Part shown: positions 48,167 to 56,869 of the stretch, one piece after another | Layout: every line of letters starts with the position of its first letter | Position numbering within the stretch: the stretch's first letter is position 1 | Notes under the pieces: model-generated | What the model saw: the letters and a program-made list of their open reading frames with translations, nothing else | Told to the model about the DNA's origin: nothing | Databases searched by the model: none | Source: Clostridium saccharoperbutylacetonicum N1-4(HMT) | GTDB taxonomy: Bacteria > Bacillota > Clostridia > Clostridiales > Clostridiaceae | DNA length: 64,000 bases | Assembly: GCF_000340885.1 (NCBI RefSeq) | Contig: NC_020291.1 | Location: forward strand, 5,331,001-5,395,000 | Direction: 5' to 3' | Made by a program: the position numbers and the translations under genes

Positions 48167-48452
48167 TCTTGATAGTATAATTATTAATTCTTTTGAAAAT
48201 GTTCATGTGCCTGATGATTATAATGAAAAACTAATGAAAAAACTTCATAAAAAGCAGCTTCCTAATTCTGAGAGAAATACCCTAATCCCTTCCTATGCTT
48301 TAATAGCTGCTGGTTTATTTAGTATTTTTATTAATATTACTAGTATTCAAGTACACATTACAAAATTCGAATCTCGCTTCCTTGATAAAGCTATAGTTAC
48401 TGAACTTAACCAACATTCTATTATTAATTTTATCAAACAATTAGGAGAGTGA
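48147..48452 (+). CDS. Small single-helix membrane protein, anti-sigma candidate
   Basis: A 101-residue protein with a soluble N-terminal part (about 45 residues) and one membrane helix (PSYALIAAGLFSIFINIT), then a short outer tail. The layout and overlap with the ECF sigma gene by 20 nt fit a minimal anti-sigma factor, but no ZAS motif (HxxxCxxC) is seen. ACGGAGG precedes the ATG. No family is recognised. Confidence 0.7.
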   Translation: MQNRRDDLDSIIINSFENVHVPDDYNEKLMKKLHKKQLPNSERNTLIPSYALIAAGLFSIFINITSIQVHITKFESRFLDKAIVTELNQHSIINFIKQLGE

Positions 48453-48456
48453 AAAT

Positions 48457-48960
48457 ATGAACAATAGAAATAGTTTTCTTACATTTATAACCGCCTGCAT
48501 CCCTGGTGTTGGATATATGTATCATGGATTAATAAAAAAAGGAGTCCAGGTTCTATTCTTATATATGCTTATTGGCCCAATTTTATCTTTTATTGGACTT
48601 GGTTTCTTGTCTCATTTAATTAAAATTTGTATATGGTTTTATACCTTCTTTGATACCTTTTCTATTTCAAATAAAATCAAACGTGGAGAATATGTTCCTG
48701 ATTCTGAATTCATTTTTAAGAACTATGTTAACACAGAAAATCTCTACAACGAAAATCCTTCATGGAATGAACGAATTAACAAACAAGGTTGGGTAATTTT
48801 GGGATCTTTTTTAATTATTCTTGGGGCCTTATCTATCTTAAATCAAATTTTTATCGATAATGATATTTATAAATATATTCGATCTTACGCATCACAATAC
48901 TTCATTCCTATAGCATTGATTATTATAGGTATCTCGATTTTATTTAAGAAAAGAGACTAA
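48457..48960 (+). CDS. Multi-pass membrane protein, TM2-like
   Basis: A 167-residue protein with about four hydrophobic segments. The N-terminal ITACIPGVGYMYHGLIKKGVQVL fits small TM2-like domains (PGxGxxYxGxxxxG), and two further helices lie at the C-terminus (GWVILGSFLIILGALSIL and YFIPIALIIIGISILF). It ends the four-gene sigma operon, 4 nt after the preceding gene. Probable membrane accessory of the envelope-stress unit. Confidence 0.75.
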   Translation: MNNRNSFLTFITACIPGVGYMYHGLIKKGVQVLFLYMLIGPILSFIGLGFLSHLIKICIWFYTFFDTFSISNKIKRGEYVPDSEFIFKNYVNTENLYNENPSWNERINKQGWVILGSFLIILGALSILNQIFIDNDIYKYIRSYASQYFIPIALIIIGISILFKKRD

Positions 48961-49036
48961 TGTTACGTCTTTTAATATTAACGCTATTGGTATAGATCTT
49001 ATATATAAAAATAATTTCTAAAGGAATTTACAATAA

Positions 49037-49096
49037 AATTAACATATATAAAAAAGCTTCACAAAATTTTGTGAAGCTTTTTTATATATGTTAATT
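49037..49096. terminator. Perfect 60-bp palindrome, bidirectional terminator
   Basis: Bases 49037-49066 and 49067-49096 are exact reverse complements with no spacer. The centre holds AGCTTCACAAAA/TTTTGTGAAGCT, with runs of six T or A at each side, giving U-tracts in both directions. It lies between the convergent ends of the sigma operon and the DUF956 gene and includes part of the latter's stop codon. Confidence 0.9.
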
Positions 49097-49469
49097 AACT
49101 CTTTTTAAACATTGACTTCACTGCACGTTTCACAACATCAAAAAAACTTAACGAAGAAACCATGTGCTCTGGATCAACATAATTTCGAATAGTACGAAGT
49201 ACCTTTTTTGCATCTTTAGATGAAAAAGTATATGTACCATTTTTCTTCGTTCTAATTGCATATCGGGGAATCCACTTTCCCTTAAACATTACGGATGCTA
49301 TGACATAGTCAACCTCTTCCCAAGGAATTTGAATAAATTTACGAAAATCACGAGAATTATAAAATTCAAAACCGTTGTCACCAATCATTATCTTTCCATA
49401 ATCTGCAAGGCCTGTAAAAGCTGTTGCTTCAATCACTAGGTCTACTTTTGTATTGATTGATTGAACCAT
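49095..49469 (-). CDS. manO: DUF956 protein, mannose-PTS accessory (ManO-like)
   Basis: A 124-residue protein of the DUF956 family, nearly always encoded next to mannose-family PTS genes and thought to affect their regulation (ManO). Motifs seen include DLVIEATAFTGLADYGKIMIG (start of domain) and WEEVDYVIASVMFKGKWIPRY. It follows the IID gene by 273 nt with a terminator between, so it is expressed by read-through or from its own promoter. GGAGG is close to the ATG. Confidence 0.85.
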   Translation of the reverse strand: MVQSINTKVDLVIEATAFTGLADYGKIMIGDNGFEFYNSRDFRKFIQIPWEEVDYVIASVMFKGKWIPRYAIRTKKNGTYTFSSKDAKKVLRTIRNYVDPEHMVSSLSFFDVVKRAVKSMFKKS

Positions 49470-49707
49470 CTAATCTACCTCCTTTCTAATTATACAGATA
49501 TCTATTTTAATTATATATAAATTTCAATCAACATTGTACTATCTCTATATTTTCATACTTCATTTTTCTAACTTTCTCTGCAAAATTTTCCTCATCACCT
49601 GACAATTGATAGTTGAACTTTGATAATTATAGCATATATATTTTATTTACACCTCTTTTAATTATTCCAAAGCATATTAAACTTAACTACTTTATTATGT
49701 TAAGAAA

Positions 49708-49730
49708 AGCCCAGGCTAAAAGCCTAGGCT
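49708..49730 (-). terminator. Terminator after the mannose-family PTS operon
   Basis: AGCCCAGGCT (49708-49717) and AGCCTAGGCT (49721-49730) pair with one G-U. On the minus strand TTTTCTTAAC follows. It separates the IID gene from the DUF956 gene. The rest of 49470-49707 is AT-rich with no gene seen. Confidence 0.75.
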
Positions 49731-49742
49731 AAGTGAAAAATG

Positions 49743-50654
49743 TTACATTAAACCGATCAAGTGGAATACTATACCAATTGCAAATAATCCAAGAATGATA
49801 ACAATTGGAGATACTTTCTTCTTAAGTAACCACATACAAAGTAATGTAATTAATAATCCTACAAGACCAGGAATTAATGAATCTAAGTTATTTTGTAATG
49901 TTGTAACCTTAGTATCAGTTAATGACATACCAGATCCTTGTTGTAATAGAGCTTGCTTTATACCTTCTGCTCCTTGAGGAAGTTTGCTCCAATCAATGAA
50001 AGCACCTTCACTTAACTTAACAGATGATACTACTGGAGCAAATTTAACAGATACCCATCTGTTAACTAATGATCCTAAAATGAACATACCAAGGATAGAT
50101 GATCCTTTTGTAATATCTTGAAGCATATTACCTGATAAGTCATCACTAATACGAGATCCAGCTTTGAAACCAAACTCTTGTGTGTACCATGTAAATGCCA
50201 TACGAATGATATTCCAAGCAAGGAAAAAGATAATTGGTCCAAGAATGTTACCACTTAAAGCAAGTGAAGCACCTAATGCTCCTAAAATAGGTCTTACAGT
50301 AAACCAGAAAACTGGATCTCCGATACCAGCTAAAGGTCCCATCATACCAACCTTTACACCTTGAATAGTTACATCATCAATTGCCATACCATTTGCACGT
50401 TCTTCTTCTAATGCTAATGTTACACCTATAATTGGTGAAGCTACATATGGATGAGTATTAAAGAACTCTAAGTGACGTTCTAATGCAGCTGCTCTATCTT
50501 CTTTACTCTTATATAATCTTTTGATTGCTGGGATCATTGCAAATGCCCAACCACCATTTTGCATTCTTTCATAGTTCCAAGAACCTTGAAGGAAAAATGA
50601 ACGGAACCAAACAGAAATACGATCTCTTTTACTTAATTTTAATTCTTTTGACAT
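49743..50654 (-). CDS. manZ: PTS mannose-family EIID component
   Basis: A 303-residue membrane component of the mannose/fructose/sorbose PTS family. Motifs include WNYERMQNGGWAFAMIPAIKRLY and GIGDPVFWFTVRPILGALGA, and a hydrophobic C-terminal end. Together with the IIC protein it forms the sugar channel. It lies 19 nt after the IIC gene; GGGAGG precedes the ATG. Substrate may be mannose, glucose or a related hexose. Confidence 0.93.
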   Translation of the reverse strand: MSKELKLSKRDRISVWFRSFFLQGSWNYERMQNGGWAFAMIPAIKRLYKSKEDRAAALERHLEFFNTHPYVASPIIGVTLALEEERANGMAIDDVTIQGVKVGMMGPLAGIGDPVFWFTVRPILGALGASLALSGNILGPIIFFLAWNIIRMAFTWYTQEFGFKAGSRISDDLSGNMLQDITKGSSILGMFILGSLVNRWVSVKFAPVVSSVKLSEGAFIDWSKLPQGAEGIKQALLQQGSGMSLTDTKVTTLQNNLDSLIPGLVGLLITLLCMWLLKKKVSPIVIILGLFAIGIVFHLIGLM

Positions 50655-50673
50655 TTTCGTTTCCTCCCCCTTC

Positions 50674-51480
50674 TTAGTATCTATCGATAAGATCCCCTAA
50701 AGGATCACCAGTATTTGAACTTCCACCATTACTTGAACCACCTTGTTTGCTAAGTGCTAAGTAAATAAGAGCTATAGCAACACCGATAGCACCAAGTCCT
50801 ATAAGTGTGATTTGTGAAATAGTTGCTAATACAAAACCAATTGCAAAGAATGGCCATACTTCTTTTGTAGCCATCATATTTATTACCATTGCATAACCAA
50901 CAGCTACAACCATTCCACCACCAACAGCTAAACCACCTGTTAACCAAGCAGGCATTGCAGCAAGTAATGTACTGATTGGGCCAGCACCAATTGCTAAAAT
51001 CAATCCTGCTGGAATTGCAATACGTACACCTTGTAAACAAATAGCAGCAACTTGCCACATTTCAATAGCTTTGATATTTCCTTCTTTAGCAGCAGCATCC
51101 ATAAAATGAACAAATGCTGTAGCTATTGTACGACAAATAATTGTTAATAATAACCCTGCAACTGCTAGAGGAACAGCAATAGCTATTGCTGAAGCAACTC
51201 CTGCTTCGCCTTGACCTCCAAGAACTAAAATAATTGCAGATGCAACAGATGCAAGCGCTGCATCTGGTGCTACGGCAGCACCAATGTTTGCCCAACCTAA
51301 GGCCATCATTTGAAGACTACCACCTAATATTAAACATGGTACTAAATGCCCTGTAACTAAGCCGATTAACGTACAAGCAACTAATGGTTGATGAAATTGG
51401 AATTCATCTAAGATACCTTCTACACCAGCTAAAAATGCTATAAAAATGACTAATATAATTTGAACTATATTTAAAGTCAT
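50674..51480 (-). CDS. manY: PTS mannose-family EIIC component
   Basis: A 268-residue integral membrane component with about eight helices. Typical features are FHQPLVACTLIGLVTGHL, GGSLQMMALGWANIGAAVAPD and the Gly/Ala-rich GGLAVGGGMVVAVGYAMVIN. It ends in a Ser/Gly/Asn-rich tail. It lies between the IIAB and IID genes with a strong AAGGAGG site. Confidence 0.93.
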   Translation of the reverse strand: MTLNIVQIILVIFIAFLAGVEGILDEFQFHQPLVACTLIGLVTGHLVPCLILGGSLQMMALGWANIGAAVAPDAALASVASAIILVLGGQGEAGVASAIAIAVPLAVAGLLLTIICRTIATAFVHFMDAAAKEGNIKAIEMWQVAAICLQGVRIAIPAGLILAIGAGPISTLLAAMPAWLTGGLAVGGGMVVAVGYAMVINMMATKEVWPFFAIGFVLATISQITLIGLGAIGVAIALIYLALSKQGGSSNGGSSNTGDPLGDLIDRY

Positions 51481-51516
51481 GGTTATGAATCCTCCTTTTT
51501 TATCTAATTAACTAGA

Positions 51517-52494
51517 TTATTTTAATTTATTTAATTCTTCTTGTGCTCTTTTAAGTATTTCGTCCATATTTCCTTTTGAGTCATTTGGTACTTTACGAAC
51601 ATCAAAATTAAGTCCAGATTGTTTTAACTTATTGAATGTATCAATGTCTCCTTGGTTGAACGCAAGAACCTTGCTTGGTTGAACCTTTCCTATAGAGTGA
51701 GCCATTGAACCAACATTGATTGTCTTTAGTGGTATTCCACCTTCTACTGCTCTAAGAACATCTTGTGGATTTTCAAAAAGAAGCATTGCACGTTGACCAC
51801 CAAAATGCTTATCATCCTTTGCAAGTTTAATCATATGATCAACTGGAACAACATGTGCTTTAACTCCTGGAGGAGAAGCTTGTGTTATTAAATTCTTACG
51901 AAGCTCATCTTTTGCTACTGCATCTGAAACTACAATAATTCTTGTAGGATTTACAGTTTTTGTCCAAGCAGTTGCAACTTGACCATGAAGCAAACGAGAA
52001 TCAATACGAGCTAAAACATATTCAAACGATCCTGGTGCACCTGCATTAGATTGCCCTGCTCCAGCTCCATTAGATTTAGCAGTATCTGCTGGTTCTAATT
52101 CTTCTGGTTTAACTTTAACTCCTTCTTTACCTGAATTTAAGATAAACGCTGCAATTTCATGTGCAGATTCCATTGAAAGACGTGCACCATAAGCTTCAAT
52201 AAGCATTGGTAAATTCATACCAGCTACAATTGCCCATTTATCTTTATGTTCTTCAAATAGAGCATTTGCTTGATTGAATGGTGTACCACCCCAAAGATCA
52301 ACTAAGAATAAAACCTCATCTTGGTTGTCAAAGGATGCAATTGCTTCTTTCAATTTTGCTCTAAGATCATCAGGTCCTTCACTAGGCATCAACGTAACAG
52401 CTTTTACGTTTTCTTGTTCTCCAAAAATCATTTTACCAGATTGCATGATACCTTCAGCGAATTCGCCATGACTAGCAAGAATAATTCCTACCAT
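51517..52494 (-). CDS. manX: PTS mannose-family EIIAB component
   Basis: A 325-residue cytoplasmic phospho-carrier. The IIA domain (1-125) has phospho-His9 in LASHGEFAEG and FLVDLWGGTPFN. A Gly/Ala/Asn linker (about 135-155) leads to IIB with phospho-His170 in DSRLLHGQVATAW. First gene of the man operon. AGGAGGT precedes the ATG, which is itself only about 40 nt after a large foldback in the leader. Confidence 0.93.
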   Translation of the reverse strand: MVGIILASHGEFAEGIMQSGKMIFGEQENVKAVTLMPSEGPDDLRAKLKEAIASFDNQDEVLFLVDLWGGTPFNQANALFEEHKDKWAIVAGMNLPMLIEAYGARLSMESAHEIAAFILNSGKEGVKVKPEELEPADTAKSNGAGAGQSNAGAPGSFEYVLARIDSRLLHGQVATAWTKTVNPTRIIVVSDAVAKDELRKNLITQASPPGVKAHVVPVDHMIKLAKDDKHFGGQRAMLLFENPQDVLRAVEGGIPLKTINVGSMAHSIGKVQPSKVLAFNQGDIDTFNKLKQSGLNFDVRKVPNDSKGNMDEILKRAQEELNKLK

Positions 52495-52533
52495 TTTTTT
52501 ACCTCCTATTTTTTATTTGTTACAAAAACAAAA

Positions 52534-52698
52534 GGCATGAGCATTAGAAATAAAATAAAACAATATATGTAAGCTTTTCATCACACTACTTGTACTCCAA
52601 ATTAGATCATAAAATATATGATAATACCGTATAAAACCATACAAATTATGTGATGTGCCAAACAAATATTAAATTATTTTATTACCTATGCTCATGCC
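52534..52698 (-). promoter_or_regulatory. Multi-helix leader foldback of the mannose PTS operon (attenuator candidate)
   Basis: P1: 52534-52566 pairs with 52666-52698 (11 perfect bp GGCATGAGCAT, a 4-nt mismatch, 10 perfect bp AATAAAATAA, then 3 mismatches and 5 bp). P2: 52579-52594 pairs with 52640-52655 as 7 bp, a 3x3 internal loop and 6 bp. P3: 52606-52611 pairs with 52617-52622. On the transcribed strand the closing arm runs directly into TTTTGTTTTTG and then the ribosome site of the EIIAB gene. This is the layout of a terminator- or ligand-controlled leader. No known riboswitch class is recognised. Confidence 0.6.
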
Positions 52699-52864
52699 TG
52701 ATCGAATCAGTAACACGCTAGATATTTTTATTTCAATATAGCCCATTTAGATCCCTTTATTAAAGGTTCCCCTTATGACTACCTTTACATACTAACACGT
52801 TTTTCTCTATTGCGCAATATATTTTTAATTTTTTTTAATCTTATATTAATCTTTGAATAAACAA

Positions 52865-52902
52865 TATCCATAATATCTGATTTACTACAGATATTATGGA
52901 TA
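52865..52902 (-). terminator. Hairpin terminator after a GH31 gene
   Basis: A perfect 15-bp stem (52865-52879 with 52888-52902) and 8-nt loop lie 36 nt downstream of the GH31 stop codon. TTGTTTATTC follows on the minus strand. The 52699-52864 stretch must also contain the promoter of the mannose PTS operon; none is obvious. Confidence 0.8.
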
Positions 52903-52938
52903 AATATATGTTTTAGTATAATCTACAAGGAACTCATA

Positions 52939-55428
52939 TTATATAGAAATCAGATCCTTAACATCAGAGTCAATATATAATACATAGTTTTCTTCAATAT
53001 TTTTATATTTTATTTTAGCTGTCTTTTGTTCCATATCATAGTACCAGCCTTCTTCACTTGCTTCCCATTCTTTTTTATCTAGGAACATTTTAAGTTTTTT
53101 ATTTTCTAGTCTTACTTGCATTGGTGCTATATCTTTACAGAATGCATTTACTAACATTTCATTAACTGTTGTTTTATAATTACCTTCTTTGTCAAAGACA
53201 ACCTTTATTCCAGCTTCATTGTTAATGCTTATAGTTGTCTTTAAATATTCTCCATTCTTATAATTGTTTGTAGTACCATCATCTTCATACAATACAAAAC
53301 TTGATTCTTGTGATGTCTCTATTAAAATATTAAGCTTATCCATTGAATCTTTATGAATATTCATTAACTCTTCACATATTGGAACAATTGCACCACTTCT
53401 AAAGAACATTGGAATTGATCCAAGTGTAACTTCAACTTCAATTGTTTGGCCTCCTTGATAAGCTTGTTTTGTATACCAATCAAACCAAGTTGCTCCTTCT
53501 GGTAAATATACCTTTCTAGTTTTTGCACCTTTTTCAAGAACATTAGCAACTAAAATTGAATTTCCAATCATAAAATCAAAACTTTCTTCAAGCAATTTTT
53601 TATCCTGTGGGAATTCATATATTAAAGGTCGCATAACTGGTGCTCCTTCTGTAGCTGCCTCAAATAATAGTGAGTAGTAGTAAGGAACTAATTTATATCT
53701 TAATTGTATAGCATTTCTTATATACTTAGTATAAGATGGACACATCCAAGGTTCAGTAACCGTATTATCATTGTTACAAGAATGAATTGAAAATCTTGGT
53801 TGGAATATTCCATTTTGAACCCATCTTACAAATAATTCTGGTTCAGGTACTGGTCCAAAGAATCCTCCTATATCACAACCTTGATTTGCTACACCTGAAA
53901 GCCCTAATCCTAATATTACAGGAATATTAAATTTCAAACTCTTCCAGCTTGTATTATTGTCTCCAGCCCAAGTTTGTGCATAACGCTGAATTCCAGCAAA
54001 TCCTGCTCTATTTGTTATATATGGTCTTGTATTTGGATAAACTTCTTCCACAGTTTCTTTTGCCATAAGTGCCATTAAGTTTGGCATTATTGGCCTTAAT
54101 CCACTTACTTCTTTCTTCATACCCTCAAAATGGCAAACAGCTTCTGTATTATTTATTTCATATTCGTTATTATCATTCCATATAGATGTTATTCCAAGAG
54201 AAACTAGCGATTCTTTTAGATGCTTTTTCCACAATTCTCTTCCTTTAGGATTAGTGAAATCTACAAAGGAAGCTTGACCTCCCCAATATCTATCAGTTTG
54301 TGAGTTTTCTTCTTTTTCATCTTTTATATAAGCGCCTGCTTCATCAAATTCTTTGTATAAAGGATGAGAAATTAGCATACCTGGTTTTATATTAGGTGCT
54401 AGAGCTGCCCCTTTTTCCTTTAACTTGCTTACAAACTCCCCTGGATTTTTAAATCTATCATGGTTCCAATTGAATACATATCTTTTCCCATCTTCACCAG
54501 TTGTATATCCTGATGACATAAAGAAACCATCACAAGGAATCCCTTCTTCTTTACATCTATCTATGAATTGTAAAATAGCTTTATCTGAATCTTCCTCAAG
54601 CTCTGTGTAGTACATAGTTGACCCCATATATCCTAAGGAATACTTTGTTGGCATTGCTGTTTTTCCTGTTAAATCTGTGTAATTCTTTACTACATCTTTT
54701 ATTTGTGGTCCATTTATGAAAAATGTATCTAATTCACCGCCATCAGCACAAAAATAACTATATTTATTCCAGTATCCACTTCTCTCACATCCCATATCGA
54801 AGGTAGAATCATAAGAATTATTATAGAATATTCCACTTGCTAGATTATTTTTACTATTAAGCTTTATGTAAAAAGGAATATGCTTATAAAGTGGATCTGT
54901 GCATTCTGAATCATAACCTATAGTATCCACATTATGCATTCTCATTCTTCTTCTTTTCTTATTTAAATATCCAGCTTTTTCCCCAAATCCATAAAAATAA
55001 TCTTCATCCTCCAAACATGAGTAATGATATAATCTTCCTAATGTATCCTTAACATATGCCTTTTCTTTTAAATCTGAATGTAATACATTTCCTTGCTTAT
55101 CAGTAATTTCTATACCAAATGGCTCTTTATAAATATTTACATTAATATTTTTTGTTGCTAATACAATATAATTTCCTAAATCCTCATATTTAGTACTAAT
55201 TGCTTTAACTCTTGTTCTTTCATTTTTTAATAACTCATCCATCTTATCTTCCCATGCTGTCATAACTAAAGCATATGAAGCTTCATCTTTAAACTCTTCA
55301 TCAAAAGTGCAGCGAATCCTCACTATATCATCATTTAAGAGTATAATTCTATATTTGGCTGCGTTTGTAGCAATTTCTAGATAATCCTCAAAATTATCTA
55401 ATCTTATTATTTTATTACTTATCATCAT
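52939..55428 (-). CDS. GH31 alpha-glucosidase/alpha-xylosidase-like enzyme A
   Basis: An 829-residue retaining GH31 enzyme: N-terminal beta-sandwich (to about 255), TIM-barrel, then C-terminal beta-domains. The nucleophile is Asp419 in TSIWNDNNEYE and the acid/base Asp lies in QTWAGDNNTSW (about 487). YHYSCLEDEDYFYGFGEKAG is the N-domain motif. No signal peptide. It is clearly paralogous to the GH31 gene at 56870. Alpha-glucosidase is the default guess; alpha-xylosidase, acting on xyloglucan fragments, is possible. GAGGAGG precedes the start. Confidence 0.88.
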   Translation of the reverse strand: MMISNKIIRLDNFEDYLEIATNAAKYRIILLNDDIVRIRCTFDEEFKDEASYALVMTAWEDKMDELLKNERTRVKAISTKYEDLGNYIVLATKNINVNIYKEPFGIEITDKQGNVLHSDLKEKAYVKDTLGRLYHYSCLEDEDYFYGFGEKAGYLNKKRRRMRMHNVDTIGYDSECTDPLYKHIPFYIKLNSKNNLASGIFYNNSYDSTFDMGCERSGYWNKYSYFCADGGELDTFFINGPQIKDVVKNYTDLTGKTAMPTKYSLGYMGSTMYYTELEEDSDKAILQFIDRCKEEGIPCDGFFMSSGYTTGEDGKRYVFNWNHDRFKNPGEFVSKLKEKGAALAPNIKPGMLISHPLYKEFDEAGAYIKDEKEENSQTDRYWGGQASFVDFTNPKGRELWKKHLKESLVSLGITSIWNDNNEYEINNTEAVCHFEGMKKEVSGLRPIMPNLMALMAKETVEEVYPNTRPYITNRAGFAGIQRYAQTWAGDNNTSWKSLKFNIPVILGLGLSGVANQGCDIGGFFGPVPEPELFVRWVQNGIFQPRFSIHSCNNDNTVTEPWMCPSYTKYIRNAIQLRYKLVPYYYSLLFEAATEGAPVMRPLIYEFPQDKKLLEESFDFMIGNSILVANVLEKGAKTRKVYLPEGATWFDWYTKQAYQGGQTIEVEVTLGSIPMFFRSGAIVPICEELMNIHKDSMDKLNILIETSQESSFVLYEDDGTTNNYKNGEYLKTTISINNEAGIKVVFDKEGNYKTTVNEMLVNAFCKDIAPMQVRLENKKLKMFLDKKEWEASEEGWYYDMEQKTAKIKYKNIEENYVLYIDSDVKDLISI

Positions 55429-55524
55429 AATATTATCCTCCTCAATTATATCTATATATACAATCAGTCATCTATATAGGCCTTTTTCTAAAAAAGCTTA
55501 TATTTACTGTATTATTCCCTTTAA

Positions 55525-56466
55525 TTATTTAGCAATAACAGAATTCATAAAATCTATAATTCCATTTTCAACTTCATCCATAATATCAGTGTAATATTGT
55601 ATTTCGTGACTATATCCTGAATAAACTTTTGTTTTAACCTTATGTCCTGTTTCTGCAAGCCAGTTTGATACTGCATAAACGCCTTCTCCATACTGTCCAA
55701 CTGGATCTTGATCTCCAGCAATGTTGTAAACTGGAATTTCTTTTGGTACTTTCTCTGCCCACTTAGTTCCAACTATATCATTCATCATATTAACGAAGTA
55801 ATATAGTGAACGTATATTAGGTGGCATTAATAAGTCACTATATATATCTCTTGCATGATCTTCATTTACGGCTTGTTCACCACATGCCCAGTTATTTGCA
55901 GTAACTGGATTTTCTTGATATCGTTCAGTTTTCCACATCCACCCCATAAGTTGTTCTAGGCAAGCTGGATCAACTTCTTCACCTTTCCCATCATCTATTA
56001 GTTGCTTAAAAATAGGCATAACTGTGCTTGCTGACTTAAATACTCCTGAAGTTCCACATACAATTAGACCATCAATTCCTTCTCCATAAGTAGCAGCATA
56101 GCATCTAGCAATCATTGATCCCATACTATGACCAAACATGAAATAAGGTAATCCTGGATTCTTTTCTTGAACAATTTGACGAAGAGTATGCTCATCTTCT
56201 ACCATTGTAATATATCCTTTATCTCCCCAGTCACTCCAATTATTCGAAACATAAGCTGTTTTTCCATGTCCAACATGATCATCAGCTGCAACTATAAAAC
56301 CTGCTTCATTTAATTTTAATATCATATGTATATATCTACGCGAATGTTCATGATAACCATGTAAAAGCTGAATTATTCCTATCGGTTTTTTAATTGGATT
56401 ATAAATCCAAGCTTGCACTTTATCTTTTTTGTTAAATGATTCAAAACTTATTTCTTGAAATGCCAT
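55525..56466 (-). CDS. Alpha/beta hydrolase, monoglyceride-lipase-like (S33 family)
   Basis: A 313-residue cytoplasmic alpha/beta hydrolase. The nucleophile is Ser114 in FGHSMGSMIA, the oxyanion loop is LLHGYHEHS, the acid lies in AGDQDPVG and the His in SGYSHEIQYY. It resembles lysophospholipase or monoacylglycerol lipase proteins (PldB type). It is 96 nt upstream of the GH31 gene A and probably co-transcribed with it; an esterase role on acylated sugars is possible. AAGGAG precedes the ATG. Confidence 0.85.
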   Translation of the reverse strand: MAFQEISFESFNKKDKVQAWIYNPIKKPIGIIQLLHGYHEHSRRYIHMILKLNEAGFIVAADDHVGHGKTAYVSNNWSDWGDKGYITMVEDEHTLRQIVQEKNPGLPYFMFGHSMGSMIARCYAATYGEGIDGLIVCGTSGVFKSASTVMPIFKQLIDDGKGEEVDPACLEQLMGWMWKTERYQENPVTANNWACGEQAVNEDHARDIYSDLLMPPNIRSLYYFVNMMNDIVGTKWAEKVPKEIPVYNIAGDQDPVGQYGEGVYAVSNWLAETGHKVKTKVYSGYSHEIQYYTDIMDEVENGIIDFMNSVIAK

Positions 56467-56511
56467 AATAAATCTCCTTACTTATATAAATTCTAAAACT
56501 ATCTTTTCAAT

Positions 56512-56867
56512 TATAGATATCCCAATTAATAATCAAACTTATAAATGGAATATATATACTCTCTTGAGAAATTAAAATTACTAAACTACTCTAGAAATAT
56601 GATACATTTTTTCTGGAGCAGGCATGTGAAATTGAGCTGATGAAGGTTATTAATGGGGGCTTGTTTCATTTTAAGCTTGTCCAAAAAGTAAGTGTCCAAA
56701 AAGTGAATGTCCAAATTTTATATTTGGAAACATGAACTTTCTCCTTGGAGATTTTACATCTGGAACACGCTGAAATGACGACTAGCCCACATTTAGAACC
56801 TTCCAGCGAAGATTTCACTAGTCCTGCGGAAGATAACTGTATCATATTTCGGTAATTTATAGCATAG
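56512..56867. repeat. Foldback intergenic element, copy 4 (expanded, one end eroded)
   Basis: About 355 bp in the orientation of copy 3. The left end TATAGATATCCC is intact; the right end matches the other copies to TTTCGGTAATT and then departs, with the GH31 stop codon beginning at 56870. The apical region is expanded: GTCC-phased 15-nt units at 56679, 56694 and 56709, then one 36-nt-type unit with ATTTGG and GAACTTTCTCC. The units on each side are complementary. It lies between the end of the GH31/symporter operon and the hydrolase start at 56466. Confidence 0.88.
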
Positions 56868-56869
56868 TA

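Noticed and set aside
51086..51295. Cys/Ser-rich minus-strand frame in the IIC gene
   Set aside because: It is an alternative reading of Ala/Gly-rich codons (GCA, GCT) of the real EIIC gene.
52640..52670. Possible sigma-54 promoter (TTTGGCAC) before the mannose PTS operon
   Set aside because: The -24 like TGGCAC is present but the required GC at -12 spacing is not (ATAATT instead), and these bases belong to the leader foldback.
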